A stretch of DNA of 64,000 nt, from assembly GCA_963700925.1 (NCBI GenBank), contig OY969553.1, positions 3,968,001 through 4,032,000 on the forward strand. The letters run 5' to 3'. The stretch comes from CAWJMD01 sp963700925 (GTDB lineage Bacteria; Actinomycetota; Actinomycetes; Actinomycetales; CAWJMD01). The notes beneath the pieces were generated by a model that made no database searches, was not told the DNA's origin, and worked only from the letters and a program-made list of their open reading frames with translations. Both the position numbers and the translations under genes were made by a program. Positions 56,515-63,810 of this stretch are shown here, piece by piece. Within the stretch, counting starts at the first letter, position 1; the number at the start of each line of letters is the position of its first letter.

Positions 56515-57452
56515 CGTCCGACGTGGCGACCGCCGCCCCGAAGGCGGTTCCCGTCCGGCACTACGGGCAGTGGGTCGCGTCGGTCATCTGCATCGCGCTC
56601 CTCGTCTGGCTGGTCAGCGTCATCGCGCAGAACGAGATCATCCAGTTCGACGTGATCCGGTCGCGGCTGCTCTTCCCCGCGATCCTCGACGGCCTCGTCA
56701 CGACGGTGTTGCTCACCATCGCCGGCATGGTGCTCGGGATCGTCGGCGGCGTGGTGGTCGCGGTCATGCGGCTGTCGGACAACCTGCTGCTCCGGAGCCT
56801 CAGCGGCGCGTTCATCTGGCTGTTCCGAGGCACGCCGATCCTCGTCCAGATCCTGTTGTGGTTCAACCTCGCTCTGTTCTTCCCGCGGCTCGGCTTCGGC
56901 CCTGTCAGCGTTGCCACCAACGACGTGGTGACGCCGTTCGCGGCGGCACTGCTCGCGCTCGCCCTGAACGAGGCCGCGTACATGGCCGAGATCGTCCGCG
57001 GGGGGATCCTGGCGGTCGACCACGGCCAGCGGGAGGCGGCGGAGGCTCTCGGAATGCGCCAGGGCCTGGTGATGAAGCGGATCGTGCTGCCGCAGGCGAT
57101 GAAGGTGATCATCCCGCCGACCGGCAACGAGCTCGTCACGCTGCTGAAGACCACGTCGCTCGTCGCCGTCATCGGTGCCGGTGACCTGCTGACCAAGGCA
57201 CAGGGCATCGGCGCCACCGGCTTCACCAGGATGGAGATGCTCGTCGTCGCCAGCATCTGGTACCTGGTGCTGACGTCGATCGCCACCTACGGGCAGACCC
57301 TGCTGGAGCGGCGCTTCCTGCGGGGGAGCTCCCACACGGCGCGCCCGTCCACCCTGGCGCGCATCCGCACCAACCTGGTGCCCGGGCGGACTCGAACGCC
57401 CGAGGCGCCCGAAGCGCCAGTGTCCCCCGTCGACCGGAAGGACTCACGATGA
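56511..57452 (+). CDS. Amino-acid ABC transporter permease
   Basis: A 313-residue HisM/GlnP-type permease. A first hydrophobic segment (VASVICIALLVWLVSVIA) precedes the transporter core: LLFPAILDGLVTTVLLTIAGMVLGIVGGVVVAVMRLSDN, FIWLFRGTPILVQILLWFNLALF, LALALNEAAYMAEIVRGGILAVDHGQREAAEALGMRQGLVMKRIVLPQAMKVIIPPTGNE. The last is the EAA-type coupling motif. The C-terminal ~40 residues after the last helix are Arg/Pro rich. GTG start overlaps the binding-protein stop and the stop overlaps the ATPase start, so the three transporter genes are coupled. Confidence 0.93.
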   Translation: MTSDVATAAPKAVPVRHYGQWVASVICIALLVWLVSVIAQNEIIQFDVIRSRLLFPAILDGLVTTVLLTIAGMVLGIVGGVVVAVMRLSDNLLLRSLSGAFIWLFRGTPILVQILLWFNLALFFPRLGFGPVSVATNDVVTPFAAALLALALNEAAYMAEIVRGGILAVDHGQREAAEALGMRQGLVMKRIVLPQAMKVIIPPTGNELVTLLKTTSLVAVIGAGDLLTKAQGIGATGFTRMEMLVVASIWYLVLTSIATYGQTLLERRFLRGSSHTARPSTLARIRTNLVPGRTRTPEAPEAPVSPVDRKDSR

Positions 57453-58219
57453 CCACGCACGAGTTCATGGTCGAGGCCCTCGGCATCCACAAGTCCTTCG
57501 GACTGGTCAACGTGCTCAAGGGTGTCGACTTCCGGGTCAAGCCCGGCGAGGTGACCTGCCTGCTCGGACCGTCGGGCTCCGGGAAGTCGACTCTCCTGCG
57601 GTGCCTCAACCACCTGGAGCGCGTCAACGCCGGCACCGTTCGGATCGACGGCGACCTGGTCGGCTACCGCCAGAAGGGCGACAAGGTCTACGAGCTGCGC
57701 GAGCACGAGATCGCCGAGCAGCGCCGCAACATCGGGATGGTCTTCCAGCGCTTCAACCTGTTCCCGCACATGACGGCGCTGCAGAACGTGATGGAGGCAC
57801 CCATCCGGGTGCTCGGTGAGCCGAAGGCGGAGGTCCGTGAGCGTGCCATCGCCCTGCTGAAGCAGGTAGGGCTCGCCGACAAGTCCGGCGCCTACCCGGT
57901 GCAGCTCTCTGGCGGCCAGCAGCAGCGCGTCGCCATCGCCCGCGCGCTCGCGATGCGTCCGAAGCTGATGCTCTTCGACGAGCCGACGTCGGCGCTCGAC
58001 CCCGAGCTGGTGGGGGAGGTCCTCGACGTGATGAGGGGTCTCGCCGCCGACGGCATGACCATGATCGTCGTGACCCACGAGATCGGCTTTGCTCGCGAGG
58101 TCTGTGACACCGTGGTGTTCATGGACGACGGCATGGTCGTGGAGGAGGGTTCGCCGGCCGACGTGCTGGGAAACCCGCAGCACGAGCGAACGAAGTCGTT
58201 CCTTCGCAAGGTGCTGTGA
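57449..58219 (+). CDS. Amino-acid ABC transporter ATP-binding protein
   Basis: A 256-residue GlnQ/HisP-type ATPase. Walker A GPSGSGKST, Q-loop region GMVFQRFNLFPHMTALQNVMEAP, signature LSGGQQQRVAIARALAM, Walker B LMLFDEPTSALDPE, switch His in VTHEIGFAREV. The short ~20-residue insertion GYRQKGDKVYELREHEIAEQR before the Q-loop is usual for basic-amino-acid uptake ATPases. ATG overlaps the permease stop. It powers uptake through 55573-57452. The amidase gene follows 4 bases downstream, so import and breakdown are probably co-expressed. Confidence 0.94.
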   Translation: MTTHEFMVEALGIHKSFGLVNVLKGVDFRVKPGEVTCLLGPSGSGKSTLLRCLNHLERVNAGTVRIDGDLVGYRQKGDKVYELREHEIAEQRRNIGMVFQRFNLFPHMTALQNVMEAPIRVLGEPKAEVRERAIALLKQVGLADKSGAYPVQLSGGQQQRVAIARALAMRPKLMLFDEPTSALDPELVGEVLDVMRGLAADGMTMIVVTHEIGFAREVCDTVVFMDDGMVVEEGSPADVLGNPQHERTKSFLRKVL

Positions 58220-58223
58220 GGTA

Positions 58224-59036
58224 GTGAGACTCGCTCTCTTCCAAGGCCCCGAGGCCTCGGGGGACGTCGCCGCGAACCTCGCCGCGGTCGACGGGGCGGC
58301 GGCCGAGGCGTCCCACGCCGGAGCCGACCTGCTCGTCTGCCCCGAGATGGCGGTGAGCGGGTACAACATCGGTGCGCTGGCACGTGAGCGGGCCGAGCCG
58401 TCCGACGGCCCGATCTCTGTGCACGTCGCCGACACAGCCCGTCGTCACAACCTCGCGATCGCCTACGGGTATCCGGAGGCCGCCGACGGCGGCGTCTACA
58501 ACGCCACCCAGGTCGTGGGGTCGGACGGCGGCGTTCTGGGGCGGTACCGCAAGTGCCACCTGTACGGCGACCTGGACCGCGACCTGTTCGTGCCCGGCGA
58601 GGAGGGCGTGGTGCAGTTCGACCTGGCGGGGCTCCGGGTCGGCCTGCTCACCTGCTACGACGTCGAGTTCCCCGAAGCCGTGCGAGCGCACGCGCTGGCC
58701 GGTGCCGACCTGCTCGTGGTGCCCACGGGACTGATGTCACCCTTCGAGATCGTGACCCGCACGCTGGTGCCTGCGCGGGCCTACGAGAGCCAGCTCTTCG
58801 TCGCCTACGCCAACCGCGCCGGTGTCGAGGGAGACCTCGAGTACTGCGGCCTCAGCTGCGTCGTGGGTCCGGACGGGGTCGACCTGGTACGTGCAGGCGC
58901 CGGCGAGGAGCTGTTGGTCGCGGACGTGGACCGGTCCGCGCTGGAGGCGTCGAGGGCCGTCAACACCCATCTCGCAGACCGCAGGCCCGAGCTGTACCCA
59001 GGGGTCGTCAGCTCACCGCTAGGGAGCCACGCATGA
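58224..59036 (+). CDS. Carbon-nitrogen hydrolase, DavA-like omega-guanidino/amino acid amidase
   Basis: A 270-residue nitrilase-superfamily amidase with an intact triad: Glu41 (LLVCPEMAVSGYNIG), Lys110 (YRKCHLYGDLDRDLF), Cys144 (LLTCYDVEFPEAVR). The wording of these blocks, plus FVAYANRAGVEGDLEYCGLS and DGPI-type spacing, is very close to Pseudomonas DavA (5-aminovaleramide amidase). It would hydrolyse the amide made by the adjacent amino-acid 2-monooxygenase: 4-guanidinobutyramide from arginine or 5-aminovaleramide from lysine. GTG 58224 lies 4 bases after the ATPase stop; the frame upstream is a shadow. The stop overlaps the monooxygenase start (ATGA). Confidence 0.9.
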   Translation: MRLALFQGPEASGDVAANLAAVDGAAAEASHAGADLLVCPEMAVSGYNIGALARERAEPSDGPISVHVADTARRHNLAIAYGYPEAADGGVYNATQVVGSDGGVLGRYRKCHLYGDLDRDLFVPGEEGVVQFDLAGLRVGLLTCYDVEFPEAVRAHALAGADLLVVPTGLMSPFEIVTRTLVPARAYESQLFVAYANRAGVEGDLEYCGLSCVVGPDGVDLVRAGAGEELLVADVDRSALEASRAVNTHLADRRPELYPGVVSSPLGSHA

Positions 59037-60727
59037 CGTCCGCAGTCCCCGCCGCCCCGCACGAAGAGCACAAGGCTCGTCCCCCGCTGACGATGCTCGG
59101 GCCGGACTTCCCCTTCGGGTACGACGAGTACCTCGCGCACCCGGCGGGTCTGGGCTCCCTTCCACCGCAGGCGTACGGCACCGAGGTCGCGGTGATCGGG
59201 GGAGGGCTCGCGGGCATGGTGACCGCCTACGAGCTGATGCGCCTCGGCCTGCGGCCAGTGGTGTACGAGGCGCACGAGATCGGCGGCCGCCTCCGGTCCG
59301 TGGGTTTCGACGGGCACCCCGGCGTGGTCGCCGAGATGGGTGCGATGCGCTTCCCGCCGTCGTCCAGGGCCCTCTTCCACTACCTCGACGCGTGCGGCCT
59401 CTCGACGGTGCCCTTCCCGAACCCGCTGGACCCCGTCACGCCCAGCACGGTCGTGGACCTGAAGGGCGAGTCGCACTACGCGCGCACCCTCGACGACCTG
59501 CCGCAGGTTTTCCGCGACGTGGCGGACGCATGGCACGAGACCCTGGTGAAGTCAGCCCGTCTCGAGGAGATGCACACGGCGGTCCGCACCCGCGACGTGG
59601 CGGCCATCAAGGAGATCTGGAACGAGCTCGTCGAGCGGCTGGACAACACGACGTTCTACGGGTTCCTCTGCGACTCACCGGAGTTCGCGTCCTTCCGACA
59701 CCGAGAGGTCTTCGGTCAGGTGGGTTTCGGCACCGGCGGCTGGGACACGGACTTCCCGAACTCAATCCTCGAGATCCTGCGCGTCGTCTACACGGGTCTG
59801 GACGACGAGCACCGCAGCATCGTGGGAGGTAGCCAGCAGCTGCCGCTCCGGCTCTGGGACCGGACGACCGGAGACATCGCCCACTGGCCGGTCGGGACGA
59901 CACTGCGCGACCTCCACCCCGGTGGTGAGCCGCGCCCCGCCGTGACCCACCTGCACCGAACGCACCCCGGCAACGTCACGGTCACCGACGCAGACGGTCA
60001 GATCCGAACCTTCGCCGCCGCCGTCTTCACCGCGCAGAGCTGGATGCTGCTCAGTCGCATCAAGGTCGACGAGGGCCTGTTCCCGATCGACCACTGGACC
60101 GCGATCGAGCGGACGCACTACATGGGCTCCACCAAGCTCTTCGCGCTGGTCGACCGGCCGTTCTGGACCGACCAGGACCCGGCGACGGGTCGCGACGTGA
60201 TGAGCATGACGCTGACGGACCGCATGACCCGGGGCACGTACCTCCTCGACCACGGGCCCGAGCGTCCGGGGCTGGTCTGCCTGTCGTACACGTGGTCCGA
60301 CGACTCGCTGAAGTGGCTTCCGCTCTCGACCGAGGAGCGGCTCGAGGTGATGCTGTCGTCGCTGAGTGAGATCTACCCCGGCGTCGACCTGCGGCGGCAC
60401 ATGATCGCCTCTCCGGTCACCCTGTCGTGGGAAGCCGAGCGGGACTTCATGGGTGCCTTCAAGGCGAACCTGCCCGGCCACTACCGGTACCAGCGAAGGC
60501 TGTTCACACACTTCATGCAGCGAGAGCTGCCACAGCACCACCGGGGACTGTTCCTCGCCGGTGACGACATCTCGTGGACTGCGGGGTGGGCCGAGGGAGC
60601 CGTGCAGACCGCCCTCAACGCGGTGTGGGGCGTGGTGAACCACCTGGGCGGCGAGTCCCACCCCGACAACCCTGGCCCGGGAGACGTGTTCGACGACCTC
60701 GCACCGGTCATGCTCGACGAACACTGA
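59033..60727 (+). CDS. Flavin amino-acid 2-monooxygenase-like enzyme (arginine/lysine/tryptophan monooxygenase family)
   Basis: A 564-residue flavoprotein. Dinucleotide motif VAVIGGGLAGMVTAYELMRLGLRPVVYEAHEIGGRLRS (from about residue 55), then VAEMGAMRFPPSS, whose Met-Arg lies where the substrate-carboxylate-binding Arg of L-amino-acid oxidases/monooxygenases sits. The middle contains YGFLCDSPEFASFRHREVFGQVGFGTGGWDTDFPNSILEILR, typical of tryptophan/lysine 2-monooxygenases, and FLAGDDISWTAGWAEGAVQTALNAVWGV closes the FAD site. The family oxidatively decarboxylates L-amino acids to amides with O2. Adjacency to a DavA-like amidase and a ureohydrolase favours arginine 2-monooxygenase. ATG 59033 overlaps the amidase stop. 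Confidence 0.88.
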   Translation: MTSAVPAAPHEEHKARPPLTMLGPDFPFGYDEYLAHPAGLGSLPPQAYGTEVAVIGGGLAGMVTAYELMRLGLRPVVYEAHEIGGRLRSVGFDGHPGVVAEMGAMRFPPSSRALFHYLDACGLSTVPFPNPLDPVTPSTVVDLKGESHYARTLDDLPQVFRDVADAWHETLVKSARLEEMHTAVRTRDVAAIKEIWNELVERLDNTTFYGFLCDSPEFASFRHREVFGQVGFGTGGWDTDFPNSILEILRVVYTGLDDEHRSIVGGSQQLPLRLWDRTTGDIAHWPVGTTLRDLHPGGEPRPAVTHLHRTHPGNVTVTDADGQIRTFAAAVFTAQSWMLLSRIKVDEGLFPIDHWTAIERTHYMGSTKLFALVDRPFWTDQDPATGRDVMSMTLTDRMTRGTYLLDHGPERPGLVCLSYTWSDDSLKWLPLSTEERLEVMLSSLSEIYPGVDLRRHMIASPVTLSWEAERDFMGAFKANLPGHYRYQRRLFTHFMQRELPQHHRGLFLAGDDISWTAGWAEGAVQTALNAVWGVVNHLGGESHPDNPGPGDVFDDLAPVMLDEH

Positions 60728-60785
60728 CCAGCCCTGACCAGCCCTGACCAGCCCCGACCAGCTCTCGACCAGCCCCGACCAGCAC
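60725..60785 (+). repeat. Degenerate 10-bp tandem repeat after the monooxygenase gene
   Basis: Six units of (T/C)GACCAGCCC follow one another from the stop codon TGA of the monooxygenase gene; the first three are identical and the last three carry one or two changes (the fifth has one extra base). It fills the whole gap to the converging MFS gene. It shows no hairpin with a T-run, so it is not an obvious terminator; slippage-generated spacer is the simplest reading. Confidence 0.85.
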
Positions 60786-60792
60786 GGAGCAG

Positions 60793-62124
60793 TCAGGCAG
60801 TCGGCGTCGGTCCTGTGGGCTCCGTCGGCACTGTGGGCTCTGTCGGCTCTGGCTCGTCGTCGCTGACGACGTCGGCCGTGGCCCGCTCCCGCCGGCTCAG
60901 CGCGAGGAAGGGCAGCGCCAGGAGCTGGATCGCGCCGGAGGCGAGGAAGGTCGTCGAGTAGCTCGACACGTCGGCCACGCGCCCCAGGACCGGCTGGACG
61001 ACAACGCCTCCACTGCTGCCCATCAAGGAGTCGAAGGACAGCACCGTGGCGCGCTGTGCGGACGGGATCATGTCGTTGAGATAGGCCTGCCGGATGGGCA
61101 TCTCGGCCGCGAAGAGAAGGCCCCAGCAGGCCAGGAGCGCCAGCGCCACCCAGAAGTTGTTCACCAGGCCGAGGAGTACCAGGACGACGGAACCGGTCAG
61201 CGCCCCCAGCAGCAGCACCGTCGTCCGCTTCCGGAACAGCCTACGGACCCGGGGGGCGGCGAAGCCTCCTGCGATCTGGGATCCCGCCACGATGGCGGCG
61301 GCCAGCCCGGCGATGGAGTACGCCTCCGGGTCTCCGTACAGCTCGAGAAGGAAGGGCTGCAGCGCGTAGAACACGTACACGCCGACCCCGAAGGTGAACG
61401 GCGCAGCGAGCATGACGAATCGCACCGGGCGGTTCTTCAGGCCGTGCTCGATGGAGGCCGACAGCACCAGCTTGCTCTCGCGCAGGGGGTGCGCTGCCGA
61501 CCGCGGCGTGAAGCCCAGGTCCTTCATCAGCCGGAACGCCACGACGAACATCAGCAGGAGGATCGCGACGCGCAGGAGGAACGGGACGCCGAGCGACGTG
61601 ACCTGGGCGATGACGCCCCCGAGCACCGAACCGCCGAGCATCGCCGCGCCCGACACCATCTGCCCGCGCCCGAGCACCGTCTCGAGGTGCCCGTGGAAGC
61701 CGGTCGCGGTCAGGGCGTCGACCAGCCAGGCCTCTACCGCTCCGGAGAAGAAGGTGAAGCCCAGGCCGATCAGCACGGAGACGACGGCCCAGGCCCAGAA
61801 CGGTGAGCCGGTCTGCCACATCAACCAGTAGAGGAGCGTCGAGGCCGCCAGGGTGACGGTGCCGAGCAGGTACGACGCGCGCCGGCCCCAGGTGTCGGCC
61901 ACGACGCCCGTCGGCACCTCGAAGAGGACCATCCCCGCGGTGAAGAAGGCGTTGGCCGCGAACGCCTCGAGATTGGTCAGCCCGGCATCGAGAAGGAACA
62001 GGGTGTTGATGCCCCAGATGAACGACGCCGCGAGGGTGTTGCCCAGCATGAGCGTGAGGTACACCCGCTGCACGCGAGTGGCTTCCTTGTTCTCGGGCAG
62101 TGCCTTCGCGGTTCCGCGTGCCAT
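60793..62124 (-). CDS. MFS transporter
   Basis: A 443-residue transporter with about twelve helices. The N-terminus reads RVQRVYLTLMLGNTLAASFIWGINTLFLLDAGLTNLEAFAANAFFTAGMVLFEVPTGVVADTWGRRASYLLG, where GVVADTWGRR is the MFS loop 2-3 motif; this beginning is typical of uncharacterised actinobacterial MFS proteins of the tetracycline-exporter-like type. The C-terminal ~20 residues are a Glu/Pro/Thr repeat (EPTEPTVPTEPTGPTPTA). It converges with the monooxygenase gene. A role in export of an amine or amide product of the island is possible but unproven. Confidence 0.85.
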   Translation of the reverse strand: MARGTAKALPENKEATRVQRVYLTLMLGNTLAASFIWGINTLFLLDAGLTNLEAFAANAFFTAGMVLFEVPTGVVADTWGRRASYLLGTVTLAASTLLYWLMWQTGSPFWAWAVVSVLIGLGFTFFSGAVEAWLVDALTATGFHGHLETVLGRGQMVSGAAMLGGSVLGGVIAQVTSLGVPFLLRVAILLLMFVVAFRLMKDLGFTPRSAAHPLRESKLVLSASIEHGLKNRPVRFVMLAAPFTFGVGVYVFYALQPFLLELYGDPEAYSIAGLAAAIVAGSQIAGGFAAPRVRRLFRKRTTVLLLGALTGSVVLVLLGLVNNFWVALALLACWGLLFAAEMPIRQAYLNDMIPSAQRATVLSFDSLMGSSGGVVVQPVLGRVADVSSYSTTFLASGAIQLLALPFLALSRRERATADVVSDDEPEPTEPTVPTEPTGPTPTA

Positions 62125-62171
62125 CTGGCCGATCCTGCCATAGCGCCGAGAACTAGCGTCAGGATAGGCAG

Positions 62172-62528
62172 ATGGCTACCGAGCGACCTGCGCCGCGCTT
62201 CGTGCTGCACGACCACCGCAAGCCCCGTCCTCACTTCGACCTGCGGCTCGAGGAGGACGGCGTGCTGCGCTGCTGGGCGGTGCCGCGCGGCCTGCCCGAC
62301 GACCCGAGCGAGAACCGACTGGCCGTCGCCGTGGACGACCACGACATCGAGCACCTCACCTACGAGAACGCGGACAAGTCGATCGCGGACGAGGGCACCT
62401 GGGAGGAGCACGACCGCAACGAGAAGCGTTTGCTGTTCACGCTGCACGGCCGAAGTGGCCCCCGCCGGTACGCCCTGATCCGCACCGAGCGCGACTGGTT
62501 GCTCCACCTGACCAAGGGCCGGTCTTGA
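62172..62528 (+). CDS. Stand-alone LigD 3'-phosphoesterase-domain protein
   Basis: A 118-residue protein corresponding to the DNA polymerase/ligase N-terminal (LigD phosphoesterase) domain. RFVLHDHRKPRPHFDLRLEEDGVLRCWAVPRGLPDDPSENRLAVAVDDHDIEHL shows the conserved His and HFDLRLE motif, and WEEHDRNEKRLLFTLHGRSGPRRYALIRT the later strands. In LigD this domain trims 3' ends during non-homologous end joining. Free-standing copies occur in actinobacteria. Compared with the usual HDATRLHYD it has HDHRKPRPHFD, keeping the metal-binding His and Asp. ATG start with AGGATAGGCAG upstream. The ligase and polymerase parts are not nearby. Confidence 0.88.
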   Translation: MATERPAPRFVLHDHRKPRPHFDLRLEEDGVLRCWAVPRGLPDDPSENRLAVAVDDHDIEHLTYENADKSIADEGTWEEHDRNEKRLLFTLHGRSGPRRYALIRTERDWLLHLTKGRS

Positions 62529-62583
62529 CGACCGGGACCCTCAGTGCTTATGGTCTCCGCAATCGTCAGTAAGGTTTCCTAAC
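62525..62583 (+). promoter_or_regulatory. Promoter and candidate ROK operator
   Basis: TTGACG (62525-62530), an 18-base spacer and TATGGT (62549-62554) form a sigma-70-like promoter. Fifteen bases downstream lies GTAAGG-TTT-CCTAAC (62569-62583), a near-perfect inverted repeat of the kind bound by ROK/NagC-type repressors, located between the transcription start and the SD of the ROK gene, where binding would block expression. Confidence 0.5.
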
Positions 62584-62595
62584 GAAAGGCGGACG

Positions 62596-63786
62596 ATGAC
62601 CAGCCCTCCCGGCCGTCCGCACCTGCTTCGGGCACTGAACGACCGCACTGCGCTCGACCTCCTGGTCGAGCGCGGGCCGTTGTCGCGAGTGCAGATCTGC
62701 GAGCTGACCGGGCTGTCGAAGCCAACGGCCTCGCAGCTTCTCGGGCGGCTCGAGTCAGCCGGCCTGGTGCGGCCGGTGGGCACCTCCTCGGGTGGGCCGG
62801 GCCGCAACGCCGTGCTGTACGCCGTCGACGGGGCGATCGCGCACGTCGCGGCCCTCGACATCACACCTGGCCGCGTGGCTGTCGCAGTGGCTGACATCGC
62901 CGGGAAGGTCTTGAAGGAGACCGAGGTACGGCAGCCGAGGGGTGAGAAGCGTTCTCCGGCAGACCTGGTCGTCGGCGCCCTCACCGCGGCCACGCAACCC
63001 ATGGGGTTGTCGCCGGCCGACCTCGCCGCCGTCGTGATCGGGCTGCCTGGCGCCTACGACGCGTCGCAGGACCGCGTCACCCTGCTCGACCACCTGCATG
63101 GGTGGAGCGCTCCCGGTTCGGTGGCGACCGTCCGTGACGCGTTGGCCCCTGTTGTGGTCGTGGTCGAGAACGACGTGAACCTGGCCGCGATCGCCGAGCG
63201 GCACCGCGGCCGAGCGCGTGAGTCGGGCAGCTTCGCTCTGCTGTGGGTCGCCAGCGGCCTCGGCCTCGCCATCGACCTCGAGGGCGTCCTGCATCGGGGG
63301 GCTACGGGTGGCGCCGGCGAGATCGGCTACATGCCGGTCCTGGCCAGCCCGCCCGGTCCGAAGCCGATGTCCTTCGACGACCTGGTCGGCTCGTCGGCTG
63401 TGAGGCGACTCGCGCGCGATCTCGGCGTGCCTGGCCGATCGGCAGCCGACGCAGTCGCCAACGCGTCGATGGCGACCGACGATGCGAGCGGCGCCTTCCT
63501 CGACGAGTTCGCCACCAGGCTGGCCTCGGGCCTGGCCACGATCGTCGCGGTACTCGACCCCGAGCTGGTCATCCTCACGGGTGCCATCTGCCGGGCTGGC
63601 GGGGAGCGGCTGACACAGCGCGTCCAGCGCCGCCTGCACCGGCTCTCAAAGCTTCGCCCGTCCGTTGCGGTCAGCGCGGTCGAAGGAAACCCCGTCCTCG
63701 TGGGCGCTCTGGAGCTGGGTCTCCAGGGAGCTCGTGACGCCCTGTTCGGATCGGGCGGCCACGCCGCATCGCAAGCAGCTCGCTGA
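62596..63786 (+). CDS. ROK-family transcriptional regulator
   Basis: A 396-residue repressor. Winged HTH at ~10-65 (RALNDRTALDLLVERGPLSRVQICELTGLSKPTASQLLGRLESAGLVR), then the ROK sugar-kinase-like domain: AALDITPGRVAVAVADIAG, VVVENDVNLAAIAERHRG and GATGGAGEIGYMPV. The usual ROK zinc motif CxCGxxGCxE is absent at the expected place after GEIGYM (PVLASPPGPKPMSFDDLV instead), so it lacks the structural zinc and probably any kinase activity. ATG start with AAAGGCGGAC upstream. It precedes a sugar ABC binding protein, which it likely controls in response to the imported sugar. Confidence 0.92.
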   Translation: MTSPPGRPHLLRALNDRTALDLLVERGPLSRVQICELTGLSKPTASQLLGRLESAGLVRPVGTSSGGPGRNAVLYAVDGAIAHVAALDITPGRVAVAVADIAGKVLKETEVRQPRGEKRSPADLVVGALTAATQPMGLSPADLAAVVIGLPGAYDASQDRVTLLDHLHGWSAPGSVATVRDALAPVVVVVENDVNLAAIAERHRGRARESGSFALLWVASGLGLAIDLEGVLHRGATGGAGEIGYMPVLASPPGPKPMSFDDLVGSSAVRRLARDLGVPGRSAADAVANASMATDDASGAFLDEFATRLASGLATIVAVLDPELVILTGAICRAGGERLTQRVQRRLHRLSKLRPSVAVSAVEGNPVLVGALELGLQGARDALFGSGGHAASQAAR

Positions 63787-63810
63787 CAACCGTCGAAGAA
63801 GGGAAGACCT

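Noticed and set aside
60725..60785. Rho-independent terminator between convergent genes
   Set aside because: The repeat has no self-complementary hairpin followed by T residues; it is a direct tandem repeat.
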